50,873 nt of DNA, taken from assembly GCA_934486495.1 (NCBI GenBank), contig CAKSPW010000009.1, forward strand, positions 1 to 50,873, written 5' to 3'. Of this stretch, positions 1-9,900 are shown in pieces. The position numbers and the translations under genes are program-made. This DNA is from an uncultured Clostridia bacterium (GTDB lineage Bacteria; Bacillota; Clostridia; UBA1381). Under the pieces are notes generated by a model. It made no database searches. It worked only from the letters and a program-made list of their open reading frames with translations, and was not told where the DNA came from. Position 1 is the first letter of the stretch, and every line of letters begins with the position of its first letter.

Positions 1-10
1 AAATGATGTG

Positions 11-53
11 GAAATGTGGATAAGTCTTCAACTAATCCACATTCCCACATTTC
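11..53. repeat. Imperfect inverted repeat with a DnaA-box-like core
   Basis: The left arm (11-21) reads GAAATGTGGAT and can pair with ATCCACATT at 35-43 or with CCACATTTC at 45-53. The complement of 15-23 is TTATCCACA, which matches the consensus DnaA box, and 33-41 matches it at 8 of 9 positions. No T-run follows on either strand, so it does not look like a terminator for the GH3 gene. One perfect box at the window edge is not enough to call an origin. Confidence 0.35.
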
Positions 54-81
54 TGCGACTGCATTGATTTATATATAATAC

Positions 82-106
82 ATAACAATTATTCATAAAA
101 TAATAT
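82..106. repeat. 25-bp repeat, copy 1
   Basis: This AT-rich 25-mer is identical to 35737-35761, about 35.6 kb away. The identity stops at both edges. The second copy lies inside a MITE-like inverted-repeat element, so this one may be a degraded relic of the same mobile repeat. Confidence 0.5.
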
Positions 107-133
107 ATCTATCATACATCTTTTGAAAATCAA

Positions 134-253
134 TCAATGTGCAATTATATTTATCTGCCAGTACTCTGCAAATCTCTGCGGTAATACACACACATCTGTC
201 ATGGCAGGGGAATCAAACTGACGCCAAACATCATTTATTCCGATTATTTCTAT
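134..253 (-). pseudogene. Possible gene remnant downstream of the GH3 gene
   Basis: An open frame of 39 codons without a usable start runs from just inside the GH3 stop, in another frame, to a TGA at 134-136. Its translation contains the protein-like stretches DVWRQFDSP and LPQRFAEYW, not the low-complexity AT-rich translation seen nearby. It could be the tail of a decayed gene. I do not recognise a family, and chance is a real alternative. The rest of 1-249 holds only the repeats listed separately. Confidence 0.22.
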
Positions 254-1806
254 TCATAATTTCTTTCCTTTAAAATACATTTTCCGGTAAATTGCAGTTC
301 TCCCAGCAAACCATCCACAAGCAGTCTGACGGATTCTTCCGTAGGCTTGCAATTCATCTCTATAAAAGTCGGATCCTCCGGGAAGTAGTCAACCGCAAAA
401 TACGGCGAGCCGTAATTTACAATAATTTTCTTTGACTTATCAAACAAATGTGAAGCCCAGATAAGCATATGCGCTTCGCTCCACTGTGCAACAAAACGCG
501 CGTCAAGGCTGAATATTACAATGTCATATTCACTTTCCAGCTTATCTATATCCGACTGCCAGCACACACGCGACGACACATCATATATATCGCGTTTCAC
601 ATCGGCAGAAAACCCTCTCGACACAAGCTCATCCCTAAGCAGATATGATGAAGCGCTGTTTTCATCAGTCGCATCAACTATTAATATATTTTTTGCTTTT
701 TCCTTTTTTATCGGTACAAGCTCTATCTCATTTCTTAAAAGACACATACCATGCTTTACTATTTCAACAATTGTTTTATCAATAAACTTCGGGTCGGGCT
801 TTTCCGGCTTATTTTTCTCTAAAGCATCAAGTCTGAACTTTTCCATTTTGCCGATACGTTCAAGCGCGTCATCAAGACGGCTCATAGGAATACTTCCGTT
901 ATTTATTGCCTCCTCAATTGCGTCCGCAGCCTCAATCGGTGGCCAAAGCAGGAAGTCCGCACCTGCTTTAAACGCCTGCACCGTTTCCTTTACAATGTCA
1001 CCCGTTGCCATGCCACCCATTATCAGCGCATCGGTTACAACGGCTCCGTCAAACCCCAGATTTTTCTTCAAAAGCTCTGTAGTCAGCTTGCTTGAAAAGG
1101 TAGCTATCGGATAAAAGCCGTCCTCGCCCTCGCTGTCATATGATTTTAATGTTACATGAGTTGTCATTATCGCATTTACTCCGGCTTTTATCATTTCCTT
1201 ATACGTATAGCCGTACGTATCCATCCACTCATCAAACGGAAGAATATTCTGCCCAGGTGCCATATGCATATTTACAAAATATGTACCGAGTCCGGGGAAA
1301 TGTTTCGAGGTTGCGCATACGCCCTGATCCTGTATTCCGCGAATTACCTCTCTGTAAACATCGGCGATAACCTTAGGATTGTCACTTATCGCAAGAAGAT
1401 ACATAAGATGATCCCTGCACATATCAATACTCGGCGCAAGCACCCAGTCAACTCCACGATCGTTCATCTGCATTCCCACAATCTTACCGTAATTATAAGC
1501 ATCGGTAAGATTTGTCGAGCCGCCGAGAGAAGACTGTGCATGAATCTTTACACTCTGACAGTCCGCCGGAGCGCCGTCGGCACACACGAAAAGCCTGTTT
1601 TTTGAATATTTTCTGCATTCCAAAAGCCTTTCATTAGTCATTGCCGTTCCGATTTCCAAACCGTTTTCATCATAATTTACAGCCGCCTGAGAATAATACA
1701 TACCGCCTACCGGATATTTCTCAAAGAATTTTTCCGGACCTCCGTGCTTATTTATTTCACGTATTGTCACTATAAACGTTTTTAAAATTTTTTCTTTTAA
1801 TGTCAT
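250..1806 (-). CDS. Glycoside hydrolase family 3, NagZ-like, cytosolic
   Basis: This 518-residue protein is a single-barrel GH3 hydrolase, a retaining exo-glycosidase that removes terminal sugars. The family signature KHFPG is at residues 168-172 and the nucleophile region VVTDAL is at 256-261, with Asp259 as the expected nucleophile. A second alpha/beta domain follows from about residue 350. NagZ-type enzymes use an Asp-x-His dyad as acid/base; here it reads Asn-Met-His (179-181), so the His is kept but the Asp is Asn. There is no signal peptide, so it should act in the cytoplasm on imported oligosaccharides. It is the last gene of the leftward locus, 87 bases after lplC, with a hairpin between them. 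The start has a good RBS (GGAGAGGGAG). The substrate is not readable: beta-glucoside, beta-xyloside or beta-hexosaminide are all possible. Confidence 0.85.
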   Translation of the reverse strand: MTLKEKILKTFIVTIREINKHGGPEKFFEKYPVGGMYYSQAAVNYDENGLEIGTAMTNERLLECRKYSKNRLFVCADGAPADCQSVKIHAQSSLGGSTNLTDAYNYGKIVGMQMNDRGVDWVLAPSIDMCRDHLMYLLAISDNPKVIADVYREVIRGIQDQGVCATSKHFPGLGTYFVNMHMAPGQNILPFDEWMDTYGYTYKEMIKAGVNAIMTTHVTLKSYDSEGEDGFYPIATFSSKLTTELLKKNLGFDGAVVTDALIMGGMATGDIVKETVQAFKAGADFLLWPPIEAADAIEEAINNGSIPMSRLDDALERIGKMEKFRLDALEKNKPEKPDPKFIDKTIVEIVKHGMCLLRNEIELVPIKKEKAKNILIVDATDENSASSYLLRDELVSRGFSADVKRDIYDVSSRVCWQSDIDKLESEYDIVIFSLDARFVAQWSEAHMLIWASHLFDKSKKIIVNYGSPYFAVDYFPEDPTFIEMNCKPTEESVRLLVDGLLGELQFTGKCILKERNYE

Positions 1807-1840
1807 TTCTCCCTCTCCTAACTATAAGCAATTTACAAAC

Positions 1841-1871
1841 GAAACGAAGACCCGCATTGGATCTTCGTTTC
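1841..1871 (-). terminator. Strong hairpin between lplC and GH3, possible partial terminator
   Basis: GAAACGAAGA (1841-1850) pairs perfectly with TCTTCGTTTC (1862-1871), and further G:C pairs extend the stem inward. On the transcribed minus strand the stem is followed by GTTTGTAAATT, a weak T-rich tract. It may reduce read-through into the GH3 gene or protect the upstream transporter mRNA. Confidence 0.55.
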
Positions 1872-1893
1872 TCATTTATGCATTCTGCAACTA

Positions 1894-2772
1894 TTAACCC
1901 TTTACGGCGCCGAGCGTTACACCCTTTATAAAATACTTCTGCACAAAAGGATAAAACGCAAGAATCGGAAGGATTGAAACAATTATTGTTGCCGCCTTTA
2001 CGGTTTCGCTTGTGTACTGCATTGCATCCGGATTCATAACACCCTGACTTATAAGCTCGGAGTTATTTTCCTGAATAATTCTCTGCAGCAGACACTGAAC
2101 GGTTATCTTGCTGCTGTCACTCATATACATCATAGCGTCATACCACGCATTCCAGTGGAAAACCGCCATCCAAAGAGCAAGTGTCATTATAATAGGCTTT
2201 GATAGCGGAATTATTATTTTGAAAAATATTTTAAATTCCCCTGCTCCGTCTATATTTGCCGCTTCATGCAATGCGCCCGGAAGCGACTGAAAAAACGACC
2301 GCGCCACAATGACGTTATATGCACTTATAAGGTTAGGCAGAATATATACCCACAGGCTGTTCATAAGCCCAAGCTGCTTTAATACCAGATATGTAGGTAT
2401 CTTTCCGCCGTTAAAGAGCATTGTAAACAGCACAATTGCCGTATAAAGCTTTCTGTTAGGCATTTCACGCCTTGAAAGCGCATATGCAAACATTGTTGTT
2501 ACAAGCAAGCCCATAATCGTTCCTACTATGGTTCTAAACAGCGTATTGCCGTAAGAGGTGAATATATCTCTGTTATTAAACACCATCTTATACGCCATAA
2601 TTGAAATTTCCTTTGGGTACAGATGCAACCCCATCTCCGTTGCCGCCTTCGTTGTACTCAACGACATCGAAAGCGTGTATATAAACGGATAAAGAGTTGT
2701 AAACGCCAGAAAAGCCAGAAAGAAATAATTGAATACATTGAATACTTTACGTGATGCAGATACTTTAATCAT
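1894..2772 (-). CDS. Carbohydrate ABC transporter permease, LplC/YtcP type
   Basis: This 292-residue inner-membrane permease belongs to the CUT1 MalG-like family. Six hydrophobic segments are visible. The cytoplasmic EAA loop that contacts the ATPase reads EAANIDGAG with FKIIIPLSKP following it. The C-terminus KGVTLGAVKG is typical of LplC/YtcP permeases. It would pair with the LplB-type permease at 4402-5349 and the solute-binding lipoprotein at 5346-6980. No ATPase gene is present in the window, as is usual for this class, which shares an MsmX-like ATPase encoded elsewhere. The start overlaps the end of the preceding secreted CBM gene by 8 bases and has a GAGAGGGA RBS. The likely cargo is oligogalacturonide or rhamnogalacturonan oligosaccharide, inferred from context. 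Confidence 0.9.
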   Translation of the reverse strand: MIKVSASRKVFNVFNYFFLAFLAFTTLYPFIYTLSMSLSTTKAATEMGLHLYPKEISIMAYKMVFNNRDIFTSYGNTLFRTIVGTIMGLLVTTMFAYALSRREMPNRKLYTAIVLFTMLFNGGKIPTYLVLKQLGLMNSLWVYILPNLISAYNVIVARSFFQSLPGALHEAANIDGAGEFKIFFKIIIPLSKPIIMTLALWMAVFHWNAWYDAMMYMSDSSKITVQCLLQRIIQENNSELISQGVMNPDAMQYTSETVKAATIIVSILPILAFYPFVQKYFIKGVTLGAVKG

Positions 2773-4381
2773 TGTTATCCCTCTCAGTTTCTAATGTTAC
2801 CGCAGCAAGAATAGGCTTCATGCTCAATATGCTTTCTGTCATAATCAGCTTTGCATAAGCAGGAACAGTCTCTGAAGCTGCGCTCAGTGATGCAGCACTT
2901 GCCTTTGGCAAAAATTCTGCGTCAACACCTATAAGCCTGTCATTTTCATCAAACAGCGCAAGGAAAGCTACTGCATTATCAAAATCATACTGCACCGCTT
3001 CTCCTGTTACCGTTTTGGAAAGCTGCGATGTGAATTTAATCTCGTTTACACCTGCCACTGCACTTGTTACTGCTTCGGCGGTATTATATATACAGCTGTC
3101 ATCATACGCGGTAACGCTTATCTTAAGCGCCTTGCCTGCCACATCCGCAGACGGAGTGTATTTCACGACAGCTTCCTCTGTTGTTCCGTTTGATACAATA
3201 ACTCCGTATTTTTCATCATTCATGGCAGTTATCGTATAAAAATGCTTCGAGCCTGCACCGCTGATATTAAACACTGCTTCCCTGCCTGCAAAAAGCTCTT
3301 CCGGAACGGACACGGAGTAATCCTTATCTGTTTCAACCAATTTGATGTTGTCAAACGCAAACGTTCCGTCCTTTCCCTTACTGCTTGTCAATTTTGTTTT
3401 CAGCACTTGATTTGTCATAGCAGCTGTAACCTTTGACATATCAAAAGGCGCCTCAAAATGCTGCCATTTGTCCGTAAGCGTTGAAGCGGATATATAGTTT
3501 GTATTAACAACCGTCGTGCTTCCAGCAAGCCACATCACTCTTGCGCCCACTGCCGTACTGTTAACGGCCTTTGCGTCAAAGGACAGCTTATAGCTCTTTT
3601 CCGGACTTATATCAATTACCGCATCCGTAGCTATACCGGCATTTACAGCATTAGCTGCCGACGTGCCCGCAATCTGAATATAATTATTTATATCTGAATT
3701 ATCGGCATCATTTAATACGGCAGCCGTCGCATTACCCGTATAGTTTTTTACAGCTCCGTAAAGCGTTGTTGTACTCACTGACGGCGAGCTTACCGAAACG
3801 CCCTCAAAATCTTCACTGAATACAGAATTATCCGTAAGCTTTTCCGGCACTACCTTTACGTCATCCAAAAGATATGACGCGCCGTTTGCCTTAGTCCATC
3901 TCAGTTCAAAGGAGCCTGTGCCCGAAAGCTTTGTATTATAATATTTCTTTGAATAAAAGTACCAGCCGTCGCCGACGCTTGTCATTTTTTCAATCGTAAC
4001 AGGTGATGATGAGATTTCCGTGAAGGTATACACATTGCCTGTTCCGTAAAGAAGAGGTCTGAAGCTTACATCTGCACTGTTTACAGGCTTAAAATAAAAC
4101 GAAACATTATATGTTATTCCTTTCTGAAAACTAACAGGCAGCTTCCAGCCTGCAGCAGAAGAGCTGCTGTTTGTCACCTTAAGCGCATATTTGCCGCCGA
4201 GCAGACCGTCCGAAACAATCTCCGCCTTGTCGTTAGCGGTCGAGAGCTTCCCCGATACCTTGCCGTCCTCAAACGAATAAACGCTTATATCGGAATAGCC
4301 GGCACTGACTGCGCCTACGCTTAACGGAAGTGTCATGCATACAAATGCCGCTGATAAAATTGCTGCTATAAATCTTTTCAT
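2765..4381 (-). CDS. Secreted tandem carbohydrate-binding protein between the permease genes
   Basis: I chose the ATG at 4381, which gives 538 residues, because it follows a GGGGGA RBS at normal spacing and starts directly with the signal peptide MKRFIAAILSAAFVCMTLPL. Behind the signal are two jelly-roll modules (about 30-185 and 190-355; the second ends in FAFDNIKL), an Ig-like stretch (about 360-435) and a C-terminal module (about 440-538) with LALFDENDRL. No catalytic motif was seen. The protein is a close paralogue of the C-terminal half of the SGNH esterase at 7000-10260, and one DNA tract is almost identical. Its place between lplB and lplC suggests it delivers or concentrates ligand near the transporter; that role is inference. 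Exact CBM family assignment needs a profile search. Confidence 0.75.
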   Translation of the reverse strand: MKRFIAAILSAAFVCMTLPLSVGAVSAGYSDISVYSFEDGKVSGKLSTANDKAEIVSDGLLGGKYALKVTNSSSSAAGWKLPVSFQKGITYNVSFYFKPVNSADVSFRPLLYGTGNVYTFTEISSSPVTIEKMTSVGDGWYFYSKKYYNTKLSGTGSFELRWTKANGASYLLDDVKVVPEKLTDNSVFSEDFEGVSVSSPSVSTTTLYGAVKNYTGNATAAVLNDADNSDINNYIQIAGTSAANAVNAGIATDAVIDISPEKSYKLSFDAKAVNSTAVGARVMWLAGSTTVVNTNYISASTLTDKWQHFEAPFDMSKVTAAMTNQVLKTKLTSSKGKDGTFAFDNIKLVETDKDYSVSVPEELFAGREAVFNISGAGSKHFYTITAMNDEKYGVIVSNGTTEEAVVKYTPSADVAGKALKISVTAYDDSCIYNTAEAVTSAVAGVNEIKFTSQLSKTVTGEAVQYDFDNAVAFLALFDENDRLIGVDAEFLPKASAASLSAASETVPAYAKLIMTESILSMKPILAAVTLETERDNND

Positions 4382-4401
4382 TAATTTTATCCCCCGTTTC
4401 A

Positions 4402-5349
4402 TTAAAAAATACCCATTTCGTCTTCGGAAAGCTTCTTTGTAAGCCAGTTGCCGCCGATTACAAACATTAGCCCCACTACCGATTTAAACAAATCAGCAGC
4501 CGTTCCAACGCCGTAATCCATTTTCTGAAGCTTTCTCAATACATATGTATCAATAATATCCGCCACATCATATACTGTCGGATTATACAGATTATAAACC
4601 TGATCAAAGCCCGCATTTAATACAGAGCCAAGATTTAATATAAACACTGTGGCAATTGTCGGAAGTATGCACGGTATGCTGACGTGCAGCGCCTGCTTCC
4701 AATAGCCTGCGCCGTCTATTATAGCCGCCTCGTAAAGCGACTCGTCAACACCGGAAAGCGCCGCTATATATATAATAGCGCCCCAGCCTATTCCCTGCCA
4801 TACAGCAGTTCCGACCACCATGCCGACGAACAAATGCCCGTCACTGAAAAACGGAAGCGCATTTTTAGTTCCGAAAAACCGAAGCAGCACATTTACAGGT
4901 CCGTTTGTTGAAAACAGCATTGTGATTATACCCGACAGCACAACCCACGAGAAAAAGTGCGGAATATATGTAAAGGTCTGAATAACCCTTTTATATGCGT
5001 TGTGCCTTACCTCATTTAAAAGCAATGCAAGTATAATCGGCGCCGGTAGTCCGCAAACGAGCTTTAGCAGACTGATAACAACAGTATTACGCAAAATATG
5101 TGTAAAATCGCCGCCCGAAAAAAGCTTTACAAAATTATTCATTCCGACAAACTTACTGCCGGTGATGCCTTCAAGAAGCTGATACTTCTTAAAGGCGATT
5201 GTTACACCGTAAATAGGCAGATAATTAAACAGGATTAATGCTATAAGACCCGGAATAATCATAATAACCAGCGGATAATGCTTCTTATATTCCATAGCAA
5301 GATTTTTTGCCTTTACCGCAAAGGACTGTTTTTCTGCTGCTTGTTTCAT
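4402..5349 (-). CDS. Carbohydrate ABC transporter permease, LplB/YteP type
   Basis: This 315-residue protein is the MalF-like partner permease of a CUT1 sugar importer. It has a cytosolic N-terminus, about six membrane segments and an EAA loop reading EAAIIDGAG. The phrase NYLPIYGVTIAFKKY near the start of the membrane domain is characteristic of LplB/YteP proteins. The gene overlaps the end of the solute-binding protein gene by 4 bases (ATGA), so the two are translationally coupled. The cognate LplC permease is separated from it by a secreted CBM gene, which departs from the normal contiguous lplABC order. Confidence 0.9.
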   Translation of the reverse strand: MKQAAEKQSFAVKAKNLAMEYKKHYPLVIMIIPGLIALILFNYLPIYGVTIAFKKYQLLEGITGSKFVGMNNFVKLFSGGDFTHILRNTVVISLLKLVCGLPAPIILALLLNEVRHNAYKRVIQTFTYIPHFFSWVVLSGIITMLFSTNGPVNVLLRFFGTKNALPFFSDGHLFVGMVVGTAVWQGIGWGAIIYIAALSGVDESLYEAAIIDGAGYWKQALHVSIPCILPTIATVFILNLGSVLNAGFDQVYNLYNPTVYDVADIIDTYVLRKLQKMDYGVGTAADLFKSVVGLMFVIGGNWLTKKLSEDEMGIF

Positions 5350-6980
5350 TTCTTATCTACTCCAACCTCATTATACATCTTTTCTATGGTCGAGCCCATT
5401 TCCTTAGCTTCCTCAAGCAGCGTATCTCCGCCGCCGTTTGACCATATTTCTTTAAATTCCTTTTTATAATCATCGGTTGACTTTTCTCCCTTGATAACCT
5501 CAACCATAAGATTTATCTGCTTTGTTCTCAAATCCGCAAAATAGTCCGCTGCCGACGGCAAAGTGTCAGGCTTCATAAACAAATCCGACATACCAAGCTC
5601 TATCGGGCAATATTTATCATTTACCTCCTGCTTCTTCTTTTCGGTAAATTTCATTGCCGTTTCATAGCTTGCAGATACAGGTGCAAAGAACGATGCGGAG
5701 CCGAATTCGGAGGTAAGACACTCGTTTTTCTGCTGCGAGGAATCATCATAAGGCGGCAGGAATTTAATTCCCTTTTCAAATTTTGCCTGCTGATCTCTGA
5801 ACTCCCAATGCTTACCCTCTTGACCGAGCTTTACGGAAGATAAAAGGTCCTCGTCCGTTACAAGACTTTCAAAGATGGTAAGAAGTCTTACAAGCTTCTC
5901 CGGCTGCTGTGCAAGCTGAGCGCCGAACGCTACAACATGGCTCGGTGCGCCCCAGCAGAATGTACCCGATTTTCCGTCCGGACCTGTTACCGGCAGAGAA
6001 TTTTCTATAGTCGCACTCGGATTTATCTGCTTCATCTGATTTGGCAGTGAACTTGTATCATCGGGATCCCAATATCCGCCGTTTTGATTCATAAAGCCGA
6101 CCTTGCCGTTTTTAAACTTGTCCTTACCGGTTGAAAAGATATTGTCGGTTATAAAGTCAGGATCAATTATCCCCTCCGAATACCACTGCTGAAGCGTTTT
6201 CAAAGCCTCCGTTGTTCCGTCCTCAAAGCCGCCGTAAACAACCTCTCCGCCGTTCTTCATCCAATCAAACGGAAGTACGCCGTATGCACCGAATATATCG
6301 GTAAACATTGTATGCCAGTTTGTAATATCGCTCGACATACCGTATGTATCCTTCTTGCCATTGCCGTCCGGGTCGTTATTTGCAAATTTATAAAGAGCGT
6401 CATGCATTTCGTCAATGGTTGCCGGGATTTTATCTATGCCGACATTTTTGAGCCAGTCCGTTCTCCATACGCCGCTTCTTGCGCGCGCATTATTATAGTT
6501 AAGGTTCGGAATGCCGTAGTTTTTATCCTCTACTCTCGAATAAAGCCATGCCTCGGGCGCCTGCTCGCATATGATATTGTAGACCGTAGGCGCGTATTTC
6601 TTTATAATATCATACGGCACCTCCATAATAAGTCCCTGATCGGCATCCTGCTTAACATTTGCCGGGTCAAGCTCATATATAAGGTCTACCTGCTCTCCGC
6701 CCGCTAAAAGCATTGTCTTTTTGTCATTATATTTCGTGTTATCCAAAAACATAGGCTTTATATCTATATTAAATTTTTCCTCAAGCACCGTTTCGGGATA
6801 AACTCCCTCCTGCGCCGACGGATTATACGGAAGCCCCATCCATTTGATTTCAAGCTTCTCATCCATTTTGCTCGAATCAATATCTATTTTTGCTCCGTTG
6901 TTTTTAGCACCGCAGCCGCTAAGCGCAACTATAGCAACTGTAAATGCTGATGTTACTGAAATTATTTTTTTGAAATTCAT
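5346..6980 (-). CDS. Extracellular solute-binding lipoprotein, LplA/YtcQ type
   Basis: This 544-residue substrate-binding protein of a CUT1 ABC importer would be anchored on the outer face of the membrane by a lipidated Cys. The N-terminus MNFKKIISV...ALSGCGAK is a clear lipoprotein signal with lipobox LSGC. The mature part is a large two-lobed binding protein of the type used for complex oligosaccharides in Firmicutes. It is followed by the two permease genes. RBS CGGAGGGC supports the start. The likely cargo is a pectic oligosaccharide, since GH105 in the same gene run acts on unsaturated rhamnogalacturonan disaccharides, but the protein itself does not show specificity. Confidence 0.88.
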   Translation of the reverse strand: MNFKKIISVTSAFTVAIVALSGCGAKNNGAKIDIDSSKMDEKLEIKWMGLPYNPSAQEGVYPETVLEEKFNIDIKPMFLDNTKYNDKKTMLLAGGEQVDLIYELDPANVKQDADQGLIMEVPYDIIKKYAPTVYNIICEQAPEAWLYSRVEDKNYGIPNLNYNNARARSGVWRTDWLKNVGIDKIPATIDEMHDALYKFANNDPDGNGKKDTYGMSSDITNWHTMFTDIFGAYGVLPFDWMKNGGEVVYGGFEDGTTEALKTLQQWYSEGIIDPDFITDNIFSTGKDKFKNGKVGFMNQNGGYWDPDDTSSLPNQMKQINPSATIENSLPVTGPDGKSGTFCWGAPSHVVAFGAQLAQQPEKLVRLLTIFESLVTDEDLLSSVKLGQEGKHWEFRDQQAKFEKGIKFLPPYDDSSQQKNECLTSEFGSASFFAPVSASYETAMKFTEKKKQEVNDKYCPIELGMSDLFMKPDTLPSAADYFADLRTKQINLMVEVIKGEKSTDDYKKEFKEIWSNGGGDTLLEEAKEMGSTIEKMYNEVGVDKK

Positions 6981-6999
6981 AGTATTTGCCCTCCGTTAA

Positions 7000-9900
7000 T
7001 TATTGTGCCGATATTGATGCCGCTTTGCAATAGGGCTTTTGAGATAAAGCGTCCCATACAAACAATTTTGCACTGTATGCCGATCTTGAAACCGCAATCG
7101 GAATTTCAATCGTTTCTGCGGTATTGGCTCTTAATGCTTTTTGATTTAATGTGTTTGTGATGAGCATGCCATCCTCGTCATATACAGCCAAAACTATTGT
7201 AAACGATGCGCCGTCCTTGCCTGCCGTAAGCTCTGCCTTGCCGCTGAGCCTTGTGCTCCACTCAGCATTTACAAACGATGCAGCAGCACCTGTTTTATAA
7301 TCTGCATCAGACGCTTTTACAGGCTCTGTAAGCACTGAAATCGTGTTGTATGCAGCGCTGTCGTCAAGCGCCGTTACTGAAATTTTAAGTACCTTACCCA
7401 CTGTGTCCTCAGACGGCGTATAGCTTATAACTCCCGTTTCGGTAACGCCGCTTTCGGCTATAATTCCGAATGTATCGTCATTCATTGATGATACCGTATA
7501 CAAATATTTATTGGCTGTGCCGTTTATTGCAGCTGTCAGCTCCGTATTAAGTACAGGAGCTTTTGAAACGTCAACAGACGTTACCTTCGGATAGGTATCA
7601 TTAATTTCAGCAAGCTTAATATTATCAAACGCAAATATTCCGCCGGCAGCCTGACTGTTTCCGAGCATAGTCCTGAGATTTTGCGCCGAAAGATCCGCCG
7701 TAACCTTTGACATATCAAATCTTGCAACGGTGTGCTGCCACTCCTTTGAAAGCCGCGGCAGATTGTCGTCGTTTATAATATAATTTGCATTTGACAAATG
7801 CCACATGATTTTTGCGCCCACTGCCTTATCGTTTACAGCCTTTGCGTCAAATGACAATTCATACTGACTGTCCTTTTTAATATTTAGAATTTTATCTGTT
7901 GCAATACCCGTATTTCTCGTTCCGAGCTCTGAGCCGTCCATCTGGATATAATTTCCGATTGACGCATTATCCGCATCGTTTAATATTGTAACAGTACCCT
8001 TTTCATAGTTTTTTATCTGACCTAAGAAGGTTGTATTGTTTGACGTTGTCTTTCCAACCTCAACGCCTTCAAAGTCCTCATCAATCAAGGCTCCGCCATC
8101 TGATGTTACCGGAGCAATTACTACATCGTCCAAGATATATGACGTTGCTGCCGGACTTGTCCATCTCAGCTCAATTGTGCCGAGTCCCTCAAGCTTCGTA
8201 TTGTCATATTCCTTTGAATAAAAATACCAGCCGTTACCAACTCTTGTCATTGTTTCGAGTGTAGCGGGTGATGATGCATTTTCCGTAAAGGTATACTGCT
8301 TATCAGCTCCGTAAAGAAGCGGTCTGAAGCTTACCTGTGCATCATCAAGAGGCTTGAAATAGAATGAAACATTGTATTTAACATTGTTCTTCCAGTTTAC
8401 CGGGAGCTTCCAGCCTGCAGCAGAAGAGCTGCTGTTTGTTACCTTAAGAGCATATTTGCCGCCGAGCAGTCCATCAAATACGATTTCAGCATTATCGTTT
8501 TCGGTTGCATTTTTTCCGAGCTTTTCGCCGTTTTCAAACGAATATACGGCAAAGTCGCTGTCCGATATACTTGCAGTGGTTTCCGGAGCAACCTTAAGAT
8601 CGTCTACGTAATATTCTACCGGAAGTCCCGTAACTCCTGTTGTCGCTGCCGGATTTCCGCTTCCTATTCTTATCTCCATTCTTGAAATATCGGCAACATC
8701 AACTCTTGCGCTTTGACCGGCAAGCTTGCCCTTACCGTCGCATATATACTGACCTGTTACCTTAACCCAATCTCCGCTTATAATACCTGCGTCCGTAACA
8801 ACAACCTCATTATAAGCCTCTGTCTGATCCCAGCTGCCGTCCTCGTTAAGTCTTTTTGACTGAAATACAAATCTTACCTTATCGCTGTTGGAGTTTATCT
8901 GCCAATCGGCAATATTTTTTATTTTTATCATCGCCGATATATTATATGAGGTTCCCTTTTTGGTTTCTATTCTGTAGTTAGGTCCCGACGATGCACTCTT
9001 AACGCTTACAAACATTGCGCCCTTTGAATTGTCTGCGGTTTCGTCCGTTGACCAGTCGTATGTCATATTTCCGTATTTTACGATATTTTTAAAATCGCAC
9101 GTATCGTAATTTTCATTGATTAGCTTTGCACTTGCCGGAGCCTTTTCCGAAACAAAATAATCGAATGCGACAGAGGTCTGTGCACCCTTCTCCACGCGCT
9201 CGTCCGCCGAATCGAGAACCGTGATTTTAACTCTGTGCTCGCCTGCACCGAGATTAAAATTCTGATAGCCCAATACACCCTGCGTGGTTATGCCTCTATA
9301 ATATGTATTTATATCGCCTACGCTCTTTCCGTCAATTGCAAGATTATACATACCGCCTGTTTTTGAAATTCTGTGCTGCAGACCGAATACCGTACCTGAA
9401 AATGTATATTCAAGCGTATCTCCGGCATTCATTGACGAATAGCCTACGCCATAGCTTGCATGATTGTTTTTCGTCCATGTGCCGTCAGCAATCGCCGAAT
9501 CCGCGCTCACCCATTTTGTGCTCATAGGATATGAGTTTATATCAAGCTTTTCCGTTTTTGTCTGCGGTCTTACATAATAGCTTCCGCTTTCAAGAGCGTT
9601 TTCAATGCACCTTGTATAAACATCATAGCCGTATTCTGTCGGATGTGTCAAGTCAACGAGCCAATGCTTAACATTATCAGTATCCTCCATTGTACCCGTA
9701 CTCAAAATTGCATCCTCAAGAGCCGGCTTCATATCAACAACCGGAATACCGTAATAATCGGCAACAGTCTGATGTGCTGCACTGTTATTTTCAAGTGCAT
9801 GCTTTGATGAGTTATATTTAGCTGTATACACAAATGTAACATAAGGCACATTTTTAAGAGAATTAAGACTTTGTACTATGCTTTCCATGTTTCTTACAGC

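Noticed and set aside
11..53. Replication origin
   Set aside because: Only one perfect DnaA box and one near match, no dnaA or dnaN nearby, and no AT-rich unwinding array that can be distinguished from the general background.
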